A stretch of 34,974 bases of DNA from Verrucomicrobiia bacterium (GTDB lineage Bacteria > Verrucomicrobiota > Verrucomicrobiia > Verrucomicrobiales > DEV007). The translations under genes were made by a program, and so were the position numbers. Below, in pieces: positions 17,377 through 25,832 of this stretch (position 1 is its first letter; each line of letters opens with the position of its first letter). The stretch lies in assembly GCA_030430255.1 (NCBI GenBank), contig JAUIGD010000017.1, positions 1 to 34,974 of the forward strand. The letters are read 5' to 3'. The notes beneath the pieces are model-generated. The model ran no database searches, was not told where the DNA came from, and worked only from the letters and a program-made list of their open reading frames with translations.

Positions 17377-17414
17377 CGTCGAGAAAAACCCGTCGTTTAT
17401 AGGGGTTTTCGACG
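17377..17414. promoter_or_regulatory. Long imperfect stem-loop between DNRLRE and DUF1800 genes
   Basis: CGTCGA-G-AAAAACCC (17377-17391) is complementary to GGGTTTT-CGACG at 17403-17414, giving about twelve pairs with small bulges around a ten-base loop. It lies just after the DNRLRE stop (17426, minus strand) and about 93 bases before the DUF1800 start. No T run follows on the minus strand, so it is not a classical terminator. It could end the DNRLRE transcript, protect its 3' end, or act as an operator for the DUF1800 operon. Confidence 0.45.
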
Positions 17415-17425
17415 TTTCTACCCGA

Positions 17426-18412
17426 CTACGGGGCGAGCGCCAAGATCCTTACAAATCTGCGCTCGTTCGCGCCGTTGGGGACCGTTGCTGAGATCGGGCC
17501 AGCCGCGCTCGGGGCGAAGCTTTGAACCGTCGCCCAATCCGCCGCGGCGAGTCCGTCGTTGACTTGGATCTCGTAGTTGACTCCCGCCTGTGCGAGAAAC
17601 GTGAGCGATAAATTTTCGCCGTCGAAGCCGAAACCGGTGACTTCCGGTGCGTCGGGCGCGGCCGCGGGGGTGTAATCGACTTCCAAAGACGGCGGCGGGC
17701 CCTGGCGGAGGGGGTGGTCGTTGAGGGTCTCTTTGAAATAGAAGCGCCGCGCCGACTTGGCGACGGCTTCGTCGGCGGCGAGCAGCACCCAGCCGAAGTT
17801 CGAGCCCGGGGTGTCGAGCCAAGCCTGCAGGTCGGCGACCCCGGCCGCGTTCAGCTCCCAGCTGTAGGTCGCCCCGGTGGTGACCGTCGCCGCGGCGGAG
17901 ACGGTGGCGACAAAGTCCACGCCCTCGCTGCCGCCCGGCGCGCCCCAAGGGGTGCCGGGGTGGGCGCGCAGCTCCCAGGTGACCTCGCCGGGGAGCGCGG
18001 GGTCGCCGCCGGGGTTTTCGGGGTTGAAGCCGACGCCCTCGATCCACGGCACGAGCATGCGGCGCAGCTGGAAGACGGCGCTCGGCGCGCCGGTGGGGAC
18101 GCGCTCGACGCTCAGCCCGAAGCGGCCGCCGGTGATGGTGGCGCCCGCGGGGACGGCGGCGCCCAGGTCGAAGCGGAACAGCGCCCGCGAACGCACGGTG
18201 CCGTTCATCGGCCCGGTGGTGCCGGCCGGGCCGTCGCGGTCGGCGCCGAAGTTGTAGGCGCCTTCGGGGCTGCCTTCAAAGATGGAGGTGTCCGCGGCCG
18301 GCAGGAGCGAGACGGTGTCGCCGCCGGCGGTCGTCGGGAGCGACGCGAGGGCGAGGCTGGCGGCGAGGGCGGCCGCTGGCGGGAACGCGGTGGGGGGAGG
18401 GGAGGGGGACAC
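17426..18412 (-). CDS. Secreted DNRLRE-domain protein
   Basis: A 328-residue exported protein. The GTG start at 18412 leads into a proline-rich n-region and a signal peptide (about 12-30). Residues 33-245 match the DNRLRE type beta-rich domain: 'LLPAADTSIFEGSPEGAYNFG' at the start, the RALFRFDL strand, a LQAWLDTPGSNFGWVLLA segment and the closing FYFKET...PSLEVDYTP strand. The name-giving motif is only loosely kept. Residues about 260-328 hold the verrucomicrobial module with VNYEIQVNDGLAAADW and ERRFVRILALAP. Proteins of this kind are secreted or surface-attached and of unknown function, often in cell-surface or matrix proteins. It lies upstream of the DUF1800 operon on the same strand, separated by 141 bases and a stem-loop, and 33 bases after the nuclease-like gene. 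Confidence 0.85.
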   Translation of the reverse strand: MSPSPPPTAFPPAAALAASLALASLPTTAGGDTVSLLPAADTSIFEGSPEGAYNFGADRDGPAGTTGPMNGTVRSRALFRFDLGAAVPAGATITGGRFGLSVERVPTGAPSAVFQLRRMLVPWIEGVGFNPENPGGDPALPGEVTWELRAHPGTPWGAPGGSEGVDFVATVSAAATVTTGATYSWELNAAGVADLQAWLDTPGSNFGWVLLAADEAVAKSARRFYFKETLNDHPLRQGPPPSLEVDYTPAAAPDAPEVTGFGFDGENLSLTFLAQAGVNYEIQVNDGLAAADWATVQSFAPSAAGPISATVPNGANERRFVRILALAP

Positions 18413-18445
18413 GTCGCGGCAAGCGTACGGCCTGTGGGGCGCGCG

Positions 18446-19141
18446 TCAATCGGCGGCGGCGCGCATCCAGGGGGCGGCTTTGGCGGCGATGCGCTGCAGG
18501 AGGTCGAGCCGGTGTCGCGCCGGGGCGTCGAGCAGGGTCGGGCGCAGTTGCAGCTCGAGCCCGCCGGACCCGGGGTCGAGCACCAACAGGCCCCAGGCGA
18601 GCGGCAGTTCGGCGGGGTCGAGGACGCCCGGCGCGGCGACCGCGTAGAGGGCATCGGCGGGTCGGTAGCGGGCGAGGCGGGCGAACTTGGTGCGCGCGTG
18701 CAGGCGGCGTTCGAGCAGGGCGATCTCGGCGACCAGCTTGCGGTGCCCCTCGTGGGTGAGGCCGGTGAAGTCGCGCCGGTCGTACTCGGGGAACAGGGTC
18801 TCCCCCAGCCGCAGGTCGGGGTGGTGGACGGCGAGGTTGCGCTCGAGTTTGGCCAGGCGTTCGCGGCTGCGGCGCAGGGCGTCGCGCGTGGCCGCCTCGG
18901 GCGCGCCGTCGCGCAGGTAATCGGGGCGCGAGGCCTTGCACTCGAAGATCGCGGTGCGGCCGAGCGGCGCGGGTCCGTCGGCGGCGCGGGCGTCCGCCGG
19001 CCGATAGGCTACGGCGTCGGCGCGGTAGTTGCTGGCGGGGATGCGGACCTCGAGGGCGCCCGAGCGGTAGCCCTGCTCGTACGCCCAGCGCAGGGCGGCA
19101 CGCTTCAGATCGAGGTGGGTTTGGGATTCGCCGCCAGGCAT
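18446..19141 (-). CDS. PD-(D/E)XK nuclease-like protein
   Basis: A 231-residue cytoplasmic protein without signal peptide or membrane segment. Residues 25-80 carry the arrangement of a PD-(D/E)XK nuclease core: Glu31 in LEVRIP, Asp42 in YRADAVAYRP, and Glu67-x-Lys69 in TAIFECKAS. This resembles MmcB-like repair proteins and other stand-alone members of the fold. A basic helical region follows (DALRRSRERLAKLERNL), then LHARTKFARLARYRPADALYAVAAPGVL and a tail without recognised motif. The frame is open up to 19327, but those residues overlap the TPR gene; the ATG at 19141 gives a 28-base gap after the TPR stop and a sensible N-terminus. Residues for a catalytic site are visible, but a DNA substrate is inferred only from the fold. 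It is transcribed with the pelA-like/TPR pair, which may be incidental. Confidence 0.78.
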   Translation of the reverse strand: MPGGESQTHLDLKRAALRWAYEQGYRSGALEVRIPASNYRADAVAYRPADARAADGPAPLGRTAIFECKASRPDYLRDGAPEAATRDALRRSRERLAKLERNLAVHHPDLRLGETLFPEYDRRDFTGLTHEGHRKLVAEIALLERRLHARTKFARLARYRPADALYAVAAPGVLDPAELPLAWGLLVLDPGSGGLELQLRPTLLDAPARHRLDLLQRIAAKAAPWMRAAAD

Positions 19142-19169
19142 GGCCGGAGCGGGCAAGTCCGACAGGCTC

Positions 19170-21311
19170 CTAGAGCCCTGATTTGAGGATGCGCAGCGAG
19201 CGCCGGTAGGCTTCGTCGGCGAGGCGGGTCTTGCCCTGGCTGGTGTAGATGTCGCCCATGAACATCCAGTCTTGGGCGTCGGGCTCGAGGGCGGCGCGGA
19301 GGTACTTCTGCTGGTATTCCTCGGCACGGTCGAAGTCGCCCTGGCGGTATTTGGCGGTGGCGAGCAACTGCCAGGCTTCGCGGCCTTCGGGGACGGAGGC
19401 GTAGAGGGCGTCCGCGGCAGAGAAATTGCCGGCTTCCTCGTAGATCTGGCCGAGTTCGATGCGGATGCTGGGCGAGAAGTGATGGCGGTGCTCGACGCCC
19501 TCCGGCAGGTGCGATGCGGCGTAGAGGAAGCGGTCGGTGCCGCCGCAGATCTCGATGAAGAGCGCCAGCGCGCGGGTGTTCTCGGCGAGGTCCTCGCGGG
19601 TGAGCAGTTCGGCGGCCTCGGCGAACTCGGCGTCGCGGTAGAGGGAGTCGGCGAGGGTGAGGACCAGCTTGGTGCTCCCCGGCAGCGCGGCGACGCCGCC
19701 GCGCAGGACGGTGACCTCGTTGGCGAGGTCGCCCTTCAAGGCGTAGCTCTCGGCGAGGTCGAGGTAATCTTCGGCGCTGTGCTCGGCTTTGCGGCCGAAG
19801 GCGATGATCTGGCCGCGGTTGAGCTCGTCGAGTTCCGACAGCGACTCGGCGAGCATGAGGAAGCGTTCGAGCGTGGCTTCGGTGTGCTGGTCGTCGGGGA
19901 TGTCGCGCAGCAGCGCGAAGGCTTCGGTGTACTGGCCGAGGGCGACGTGGAGCTCCGCGGCGCGGGTGATCAGATCGACGCTGTCGGGGCGTTCGGCGAG
20001 CGCCGTCTGATAGGCGGCGAGCGCGGGTTGCAGCTGGCCGGCTTCGGCGCGCAGGCCGGCCAGTTCGACCAGGGCGCCGACGTCCCCCGGGTTCATGGCG
20101 AGGTATTCGTCGTAGACGGCCTCGCCGGCCTCGTAGTCGCCGGAGCGGCCGAGGAGGTTGGCGAGCAGGCGGGTGCGCTCGGATGCCAGTTCGCCCTCGA
20201 AGGGGGCCAGCGCGTGCATGAGGTCGCAGAGGTCTTCGTGGCGGAACAGGCCGTCGTGGACGGCGATGCAATGGGCGAGCGCCCCTTGGTCGCCGAGGGC
20301 GGCGGCCTTGCTGAAGGCGTCGAACCCCTCGTCGTAGCGGGCGCTCCATTCACAGAGCTGGCCGAACTGTTTGGCGAAGCGCACGTAGTCGCCCCCAGCG
20401 AGCGAGGGGTCTTCGCGCCCGGCGGCGACGAGTTCCGGGAACCGCATCGAATGGTAGGGCATGTTGCCGAGGAACTGTTCGAGGAGCGGCGCCAGCTCGG
20501 CGCCGTTGCCGGAGTAGGAGGCGGCCTGGATCGCCTGCGGGATGATCTTCGCCAGGCGTTCCGGATCCTGGGTCTCGGCGATCTCCGCTTTGAGCAGCTG
20601 GAACGCGCGGCCGGGTTGCGAGGACTCGAAGTAGAGCTGCACCAAGGTGGCGCGCTCGTCCTCGCTCAGCGCGGCGGAGCCGGCGGTGACGTCGAGCGTG
20701 GCCTCCAGGACCTGCAGGGCGATGAGCGGCTGCCCGGCGTAGCGGTAAGTCATCACCATGCTCTCGATGGTGGCCGGCGACAGGTCGGTCCCGCGGCGGC
20801 GCAGGGCGTCGTAGATCTCGGCGGCGCGCACCGGGTCGCTGTTGGCGAGGGCCTTGCGGGCGACGAGACGGTAGAGGCGTTCGGCGTCGGCGGGCGAGAG
20901 GTCGTCGGAGCGGGAGCTGAGGTGGGCGAAGTCGGCGCCGTCGCCCCAGGGCGCGATCTGCAGGGCGGAGGCGAAGGTGTCCACGTGGGGCCCCGCCAGC
21001 GGGCCGGCCGGCAGGGTGGACATGGTGAGGGCGAGGAACTTCGACGGGTCCGCGGGCGGCGCGGGTTCGATCTCCACCGGCGCCGGCGCGGGCTTGGCCG
21101 CGGCGAGCTCCTGTTCGATACGCTGCGCCTCTTCGAGGGCGCCGGCCTGCTCGGCGATCTCGAGGGCGCGCTGCTGCTTGCCGTCGGCGAGCATGCGGTT
21201 GACGAGCTCGGCGTCGCGCGGGACGAGGGCGAAGGCGGCCAGGCCGGCGGCGCCGGCGAGCAGCCACAGCAGCGGCGCCGGGACGACCTTGATCTTTCGG
21301 GCGGGCGTCAT
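19170..21311 (-). CDS. Membrane-anchored TPR protein, PelB N-terminal-like by position
   Basis: A 713-residue protein with one N-terminal membrane helix (about 12-30, PLLWLLAGAAGLAAFALVP), a Pro/Ala-rich linker (about 72-90), and helical TPR-type repeats over most of the remaining length, for example AAEIYDALRRRGTDLSPATIESMVMTYRYAGQPLIALQVLEATL, ALVELAGLRAEAGQLQPALAAYQTALAERPDSVDLI and DEAYRRSLRILKSGL at the end. The frame is open to 23150, but only the ATG at 21311 gives the membrane anchor and an 11-base gap to the pelA-like stop. In Pseudomonas, pelA is followed by pelB, whose product has an N-terminal TPR region and a C-terminal outer-membrane barrel. This protein could match the TPR part only; no barrel is seen. 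The assignment to Pel export rests on gene order, so it is tentative. Confidence 0.82.
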   Translation of the reverse strand: MTPARKIKVVPAPLLWLLAGAAGLAAFALVPRDAELVNRMLADGKQQRALEIAEQAGALEEAQRIEQELAAAKPAPAPVEIEPAPPADPSKFLALTMSTLPAGPLAGPHVDTFASALQIAPWGDGADFAHLSSRSDDLSPADAERLYRLVARKALANSDPVRAAEIYDALRRRGTDLSPATIESMVMTYRYAGQPLIALQVLEATLDVTAGSAALSEDERATLVQLYFESSQPGRAFQLLKAEIAETQDPERLAKIIPQAIQAASYSGNGAELAPLLEQFLGNMPYHSMRFPELVAAGREDPSLAGGDYVRFAKQFGQLCEWSARYDEGFDAFSKAAALGDQGALAHCIAVHDGLFRHEDLCDLMHALAPFEGELASERTRLLANLLGRSGDYEAGEAVYDEYLAMNPGDVGALVELAGLRAEAGQLQPALAAYQTALAERPDSVDLITRAAELHVALGQYTEAFALLRDIPDDQHTEATLERFLMLAESLSELDELNRGQIIAFGRKAEHSAEDYLDLAESYALKGDLANEVTVLRGGVAALPGSTKLVLTLADSLYRDAEFAEAAELLTREDLAENTRALALFIEICGGTDRFLYAASHLPEGVEHRHHFSPSIRIELGQIYEEAGNFSAADALYASVPEGREAWQLLATAKYRQGDFDRAEEYQQKYLRAALEPDAQDWMFMGDIYTSQGKTRLADEAYRRSLRILKSGL

Positions 21312-21322
21312 GGGGGTGTGGT

Positions 21323-24250
21323 TCAGGGGGCGGGCTGGGTGAGGGCGACGGCCGGACGCCCGATGCGCACGCGCGAGCCGGGCGGGAGGTCGAAGGCGAT
21401 GCGGCCCTCGGCGTCGGCCTCCAGCGTCCGCGGTTCGGCCTCGCCGACGTGGAGCGCCCACGATGAGACGGGCGCCACGCCGCCGAGGGTCACATTGACG
21501 GTGTTGAAGCCGCCCGCGGAGAATTCGGCGGCGTCCTCGGTCAAGCGGGCGAACTCGAGGTCGGCGGTGCTGGTGACGAGGCGGAGGTGCTCGGCGGGCG
21601 GGCGTGAGGTCTCGAGCACGAGGCGCGCCCGCGGCCGGCCGTCGGTGTGGATATAGACCTGGCCGCCGTCTTCGGCGTAGCCGAGCACGCCTTCGCTGCG
21701 GGCCATGTCGGGGAGGCCGAGCGCGGCCGGGACGCGCAGCGTGCGCAGCCGGCCTCCGTTGACCACGGTCCAGTCGCGGCCGCCCGGGTTCTGGTAGAGG
21801 GCGGTGCCGCGGCTGTCGCGCAGCATCGCCGCCAGCTCCGCGGCGGTGGTGGCGTGCAGCGGCTGGGTCATGGCCCAGGCGTGGACTTTCTCGAGCGCGC
21901 GCAGGGCGCCGAGGTTCGCGGCGCTGTAGAAGTGGTAGTAGATGTTGACCGGCTTCACCCGGCGCGGCTCTTCGGTCATCTCGAAGGTCTCGATGACCGA
22001 GCTGAAACCGCCGTAGAAGGGCCCCCTCCAGTCGTGGGTGTAGACGTACTCGTTCTGGTTCGGGGCGAAGACCTGCAGCTCGTGGCTGAGGTCGTCGGCG
22101 AGCCAGGGCATGGTGCGCGGCGCCACGGCGGACAGGCATCGGTAGCGGGAGCTGACGATGGTGTCGCCGCCGTTCATGTTCTCGATGCCCAGCTCGCGCA
22201 CGATCCGGATCGCCTCTGCGGGCGGCCGGCAGTTGCCGCTCCAAAGCAGCAGTTCGACCTTCTTCCCCTCGGGCAACAGCTCGCGCTCGATGTATTCGAT
22301 CGACCCGGCGATCTCGCGCCGGTAGTCGATGGGTTGGGAGTTGTAGAGCGCTTCGTCGCCCGCCAGGACGAGGCGGTCGGTCTCGTAGAGGTTCTGGTAG
22401 TCGGGGTCGTCGGCGACCCAGAGGTAGGGGTGCGAGTAGGTGTGCGACGCAGCCTGGACGTTCGGCAGCGCGAACATGGAGCGGGCGATCTCCTCGTAGC
22501 GCCCGCGGTCTTCGGGGGCGAGCACGACCTCGGTGGCGCGGGTGTTGGCCTCGATCACCGACACCGTGACGGGGATCGGGAACACTTTGAGGATGCGGTC
22601 GCGGACGACCTCCGAGCAGGTGGCGCCGCGCCGGGTCTCGGAGAGGCTGGCGAGGCCGTCGCCGTCGATGTGGCTGGCGAACACCCGCAGGCCCTGGCGG
22701 GTGGTGGGGTCGGGGGCGGGGAAATCGCCGGCGGGGAAGACCTCGCCGAGGAAGGCGAAGGGGTCGAACAGCGACAGCGAGTGGTCGGGAGAGGCGGTGA
22801 AGGTGGCGTAGGGCTCGAGCAAAGCCCCGCCCCAGGGCGCGACGAACACGGGTTCGTAGTCCGCGACCGAGCGGCCGCCGACCATGCCGCGCAGGGTGAG
22901 CAGCGCCTTCGACCCCTGCGGTGCGCGGAGGTCGAAGAAGGGGGCGCGGTGCGGGCGCACCTCCGCCTCGAAATTCATCACCGACTCGTCGAGGGAGACC
23001 AGATCGACCTCGTCGAGGCCCGGCAGCGACTGGCAGGAGCCGCGCAGGTCGAGGCCCTTGGCGACCTCCTCCATGGCGTCGTCGGTGACGAAGGGGAACT
23101 CGGCGGCGAACAGCAGTTTGACGCCTTCGTCGCGCTGGCGCACGGCCCACTCGGCGTAGCGCAGCTCCTTGTCGTAGGGGAACTCGAGCTCGGCGTCGAA
23201 GATCACCCCGGCGTAGTGCCCGGCCAGCGACTCCATCGGTTCCTGCTTCGCGACGTGCAGGTATTCACACTCGTAGCCCATCCACTCGAGCGGCATCTGC
23301 AGGCGGCTGGCGGTCATCGTGTCGATGGGCCACATCGGCCGCTTCTCGGTCTCGTCCCAGCCGTAGAGGACGAGCACCTTGCGCAGCTCGCGCCGCAGAG
23401 GCGCCAGCGAGACCCCGTCCAAGCGCGGGGTGGTGACCAGCGCTTCGGCGCCGAGCGCGGCCAGCCGCCCGGCCGTCTGTTCGGCGAGCTCGCGGTCGGC
23501 GGGCGGCGCGTAGTCGACCGCGTAGACCGGCATCCCCGACTCGCGCAAGGCGCGGATCTTCGTTTCCAATGCTTCGCTATCAGACGCAGGGACCGCGACG
23601 TATTCCGCCCCTTCGAAGCTGCGGTAAACCGACTCGACGAGCACGCCGTCGACGGCGTCGCCGAGCCGGGGGAGCAGGTCGAAACCGCGGTTGATGACGA
23701 TCTCCTTGTCGGGGAATTGGGCGTCGAGCGCCTTCACCAGCACCACCAGCGCGGCGCTGAACTCGTCGGCGCGGCCGGGATGTCCGGCGGCGAGCAGGGC
23801 GGCGCTGTCCGCGGTGTCGAGGAAGAAGCCGTCGAAGCCTTTCGCCGCCAGGGCCGGGGCCAAGGTCTCCAAGACGACGGTCTTCCAGCGCGGGTCGGCG
23901 ACGTCGGCCAAGGAGCTTCCCCAGCGCGGGTTCTCGCCGAGGATCGGCACCTCTGCCCCCTCGGCCGCGCGCGCCGCTTCCGTCCCGGGCCGCAACTCCA
24001 CCAAACTCAGGTAGCCGAGCGCCTTCCCCCCTGCGGCCTGCTTCGGCGCCAGATCCGCCTCGGTTTCAGCGCTGAGGATGGAGAGGTCGAAGGCGAGCAG
24101 ATCCGCCGGTTCGGGGCGTGCCGAATAATCGATGTGAAAACTGCGGGCTCCGGCTCCTCCGATCGTCAACGCCAGTGCCAACAGGGTGCCCTTCGCCACC
24201 CCTGAGGGTCGCCGTCGCGATGAAAGCCCTTCCCGCCGTCCGTCTTGCAT
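21323..24250 (-). CDS. pelA: PelA-like bifunctional glycoside hydrolase/polysaccharide deacetylase
   Basis: A 975-residue exported protein close in length and layout to Pseudomonas PelA (about 948). The signal peptide (about 18-36) follows a basic n-region. Residues about 37-285 are an endo-alpha-1,4-polygalactosaminidase-type barrel: FHIDYSARPEPADL, KALGYLSLVE, GFDGFFLDTADS (Asp145), DGVLVESVY (Glu206), matching the acid residues proposed for PelA. A middle domain follows from KVLVLYGWDE (about 291). The deacetylase domain has the metal triad ASHIDGDG (Asp529) and SHTYSHPY (His603, His607), very near the positions D528, H600 and H604 in PelA. The C-terminus is beta-rich. It probably trims and deacetylates a GalNAc/GalN-type matrix polysaccharide in the periplasm. 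The frame is open upstream, but the ATG at 24250 directly follows the AT-rich promoter region. The TPR gene follows after 11 bases. Confidence 0.9.
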   Translation of the reverse strand: MQDGRREGLSSRRRPSGVAKGTLLALALTIGGAGARSFHIDYSARPEPADLLAFDLSILSAETEADLAPKQAAGGKALGYLSLVELRPGTEAARAAEGAEVPILGENPRWGSSLADVADPRWKTVVLETLAPALAAKGFDGFFLDTADSAALLAAGHPGRADEFSAALVVLVKALDAQFPDKEIVINRGFDLLPRLGDAVDGVLVESVYRSFEGAEYVAVPASDSEALETKIRALRESGMPVYAVDYAPPADRELAEQTAGRLAALGAEALVTTPRLDGVSLAPLRRELRKVLVLYGWDETEKRPMWPIDTMTASRLQMPLEWMGYECEYLHVAKQEPMESLAGHYAGVIFDAELEFPYDKELRYAEWAVRQRDEGVKLLFAAEFPFVTDDAMEEVAKGLDLRGSCQSLPGLDEVDLVSLDESVMNFEAEVRPHRAPFFDLRAPQGSKALLTLRGMVGGRSVADYEPVFVAPWGGALLEPYATFTASPDHSLSLFDPFAFLGEVFPAGDFPAPDPTTRQGLRVFASHIDGDGLASLSETRRGATCSEVVRDRILKVFPIPVTVSVIEANTRATEVVLAPEDRGRYEEIARSMFALPNVQAASHTYSHPYLWVADDPDYQNLYETDRLVLAGDEALYNSQPIDYRREIAGSIEYIERELLPEGKKVELLLWSGNCRPPAEAIRIVRELGIENMNGGDTIVSSRYRCLSAVAPRTMPWLADDLSHELQVFAPNQNEYVYTHDWRGPFYGGFSSVIETFEMTEEPRRVKPVNIYYHFYSAANLGALRALEKVHAWAMTQPLHATTAAELAAMLRDSRGTALYQNPGGRDWTVVNGGRLRTLRVPAALGLPDMARSEGVLGYAEDGGQVYIHTDGRPRARLVLETSRPPAEHLRLVTSTADLEFARLTEDAAEFSAGGFNTVNVTLGGVAPVSSWALHVGEAEPRTLEADAEGRIAFDLPPGSRVRIGRPAVALTQPAP

Positions 24251-24290
24251 GTTGTGAGCGATCTCTAATTTGAGAGAATTATCAGTAGTT

Positions 24291-24319
24291 ATAGTAACAT
24301 TTAAGAAATCGATTGCCAA
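24291..24319 (-). promoter_or_regulatory. Candidate sigma-70 promoter of the pelA-like operon
   Basis: On the minus strand, TTGGCA (24314-24319) and TACTAT (24291-24296) are separated by exactly 17 bases, 40 bases upstream of the ATG at 24250. The -35 box matches five of six consensus bases and the -10 box four of six; an alternative -10, TATAAC, overlaps it. The surrounding DNA is strikingly AT-rich for this genome. A 5+5 bp inverted repeat (TCTCT/AGAGA, 24262-24277) lies between this promoter and the start codon. Confidence 0.5.
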
Positions 24320-24356
24320 CAATTTTAAAAAATATCGCCGAGGATCCCGCGGTTGG

Positions 24357-24383
24357 CGCCAAAATTTTCGAATATTTTTGGCG
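24357..24383. promoter_or_regulatory. Inverted repeat in the divergent pelA/membrane-protein promoter region
   Basis: Arms CGCCAAAA (24357-24364) and TTTTGGCG (24376-24383) flank 11 AT-rich bases centred on TTCGAA. The site is 53 bases before the plus-strand gene at 24437 and about 38 bases upstream of the pelA -35 box, a suitable place for an operator serving both genes. The regulator is unknown. Confidence 0.45.
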
Positions 24384-24436
24384 GTACTTGGGTCTATCGG
24401 CGTGACGCGGGGAGTCGGGGCGCGTAGAAAGGGGGC

Positions 24437-25813
24437 ATGGAGGATCCACCCAAGCCTGATCTGTCGCCCTCTGAACCGCCGCTCCCACCCCCCAGCGCCG
24501 GGGGAGGTGAGGGGTCGCCGCCGCCGCCACCCCCCGGCGCGGGCGCCCCGGCGCCGCCGCCTCCCGCGTCGGGAGGGGGGGGCGCGCCACCGCCGCCATC
24601 CGGAGGCGCCGATTGGGCCACGCGGAGCTCCGACCTCTGGCAGCACGCCCAAGTGTTTGCCCGGCGCATCTTCCGCAGCAATTTCCTGCACGCCGACGGC
24701 GCCACCGCCGACGAACGCGGGGCGCTCGCCGCCGCGGGGGTGAGTTCGCCGATGTCGCAGAACTACCTCGCCTGGCGCCGCGCCCTGCTCTGGTTCGGCG
24801 CCGTGTCGCTGGGTTTCGTGTTGATCGCCGGCCTCGATACCCGCTTCGAGGGTTTCGACGCGCCCGAGAACCCCGGGATCCTCAAGTTCGTCGTGGTCTG
24901 CCTGTTCCTTGCCGAGATCGGCGCCTGCGCGCTGGCGGTGATGGCGGCGCTGCGGTGGACGAAGGTGGCTTCCACGCGTTCGTTGGCGCGGTTCGCTTGG
25001 CTGTGTCTCTTCGCGGTGCCGTTCCTGCTCTTCTTCGTCCCGGTCGGTCCGTTCATCGACTCCGAACTCTACCAACCTCAGCAGAAGCTGATGATGACCG
25101 CCGGCATCGGCTTGGTGTACGTCCTGACCTTGGCGCCGAAACTCCTCGGCCTGTTCCCGGCGCTGATCCGTTCGTCCCTGACGCTCAAAACGCTGCTCCC
25201 CGAGTCGCCGATGCCGGGGTGGATCGCGGTGGTCATGGCGCCCCTCTACGCGCTCTTCATCGCCATCCTGTTGGTGGTGGCCGCGCAGACCGAACAGATC
25301 ATGCTGATCATCAGCGTCTCCGCGCTGGCGATCGCGCCGGCTTTGATCGCGACCAACGCCGGGCGTCTGATCCAGCCTTGCACGGAGGAGGAGGCGATGG
25401 CGAACATCGCCTTCGTCCGCGGCAAGACCCTGTTCGCCAACGCCATCGGCATCGGCGCGGGCGTCGTCTTCGCCTTCGATCTGCTGACCGACAAGAACAT
25501 CGAGATCGACGCGATGGACGTGTTGCTCTTCTTCATGTCGTTCACCGCGACCTTCCTGCTGCTGACGGTGGTGACTTCCGACCTCTTGGTCGGCCTCTTC
25601 AAGAGCGCCTTCGACCGCGACACGGCGATGCGCGAGGCCGGCTTGGCGGACGGGCTGGACCGCCGCTTCAACGACCTCGAGACCCTCGGCCTCACCCAGC
25701 TCCGCGCCGGCGAGCGCGAGCTGTTGAGCTCGATCCGCAAACGGATCGGCGGCCGGGACGGCGACGGCCCCGGTGCACCGCCGCCACCACCGCCGCCCGC
25801 GGGCGGTGGGTAG
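24437..25813 (+). CDS. Polytopic membrane protein with proline-rich tails, unknown function
   Basis: A 458-residue protein not assigned to a family. Residues 1-57 are a low-complexity Pro/Gly/Ala tail (PPPPPPGAGAPAPPPP and similar). A soluble stretch follows, with YLAWRR near residue 112. Roughly eight membrane helices then appear, at about 117-136, 152-177, 186-209, 217-245, 259-282, 290-308, 331-352 and 361-386. A cytoplasmic-looking segment follows (FDRDTAMREAGLADGLDRRFNDLETL), then a second Pro run at the very end. A CTEEEAM motif lies between helices. The ATG at 24437 is preceded by AAAGGGGG, a plausible ribosome-binding site with short spacing. It is divergent from the pelA-like gene with 186 bases between them. 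A link to polysaccharide export is possible but is only positional. No motif of PelD, PelE or PelG was recognised. Confidence 0.85.
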   Translation: MEDPPKPDLSPSEPPLPPPSAGGGEGSPPPPPPGAGAPAPPPPASGGGGAPPPPSGGADWATRSSDLWQHAQVFARRIFRSNFLHADGATADERGALAAAGVSSPMSQNYLAWRRALLWFGAVSLGFVLIAGLDTRFEGFDAPENPGILKFVVVCLFLAEIGACALAVMAALRWTKVASTRSLARFAWLCLFAVPFLLFFVPVGPFIDSELYQPQQKLMMTAGIGLVYVLTLAPKLLGLFPALIRSSLTLKTLLPESPMPGWIAVVMAPLYALFIAILLVVAAQTEQIMLIISVSALAIAPALIATNAGRLIQPCTEEEAMANIAFVRGKTLFANAIGIGAGVVFAFDLLTDKNIEIDAMDVLLFFMSFTATFLLLTVVTSDLLVGLFKSAFDRDTAMREAGLADGLDRRFNDLETLGLTQLRAGERELLSSIRKRIGGRDGDGPGAPPPPPPPAGGG

Positions 25814-25832
25814 CGCGCGTTCGCCTCGGAAG

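Noticed and set aside
19170-23150. A single 1326-residue protein from the open frame that includes the TPR gene
   Set aside because: The first about 610 residues overlap the pelA-like gene in another frame and are Arg-rich; the membrane anchor and TPRs begin only at the ATG at 21311.
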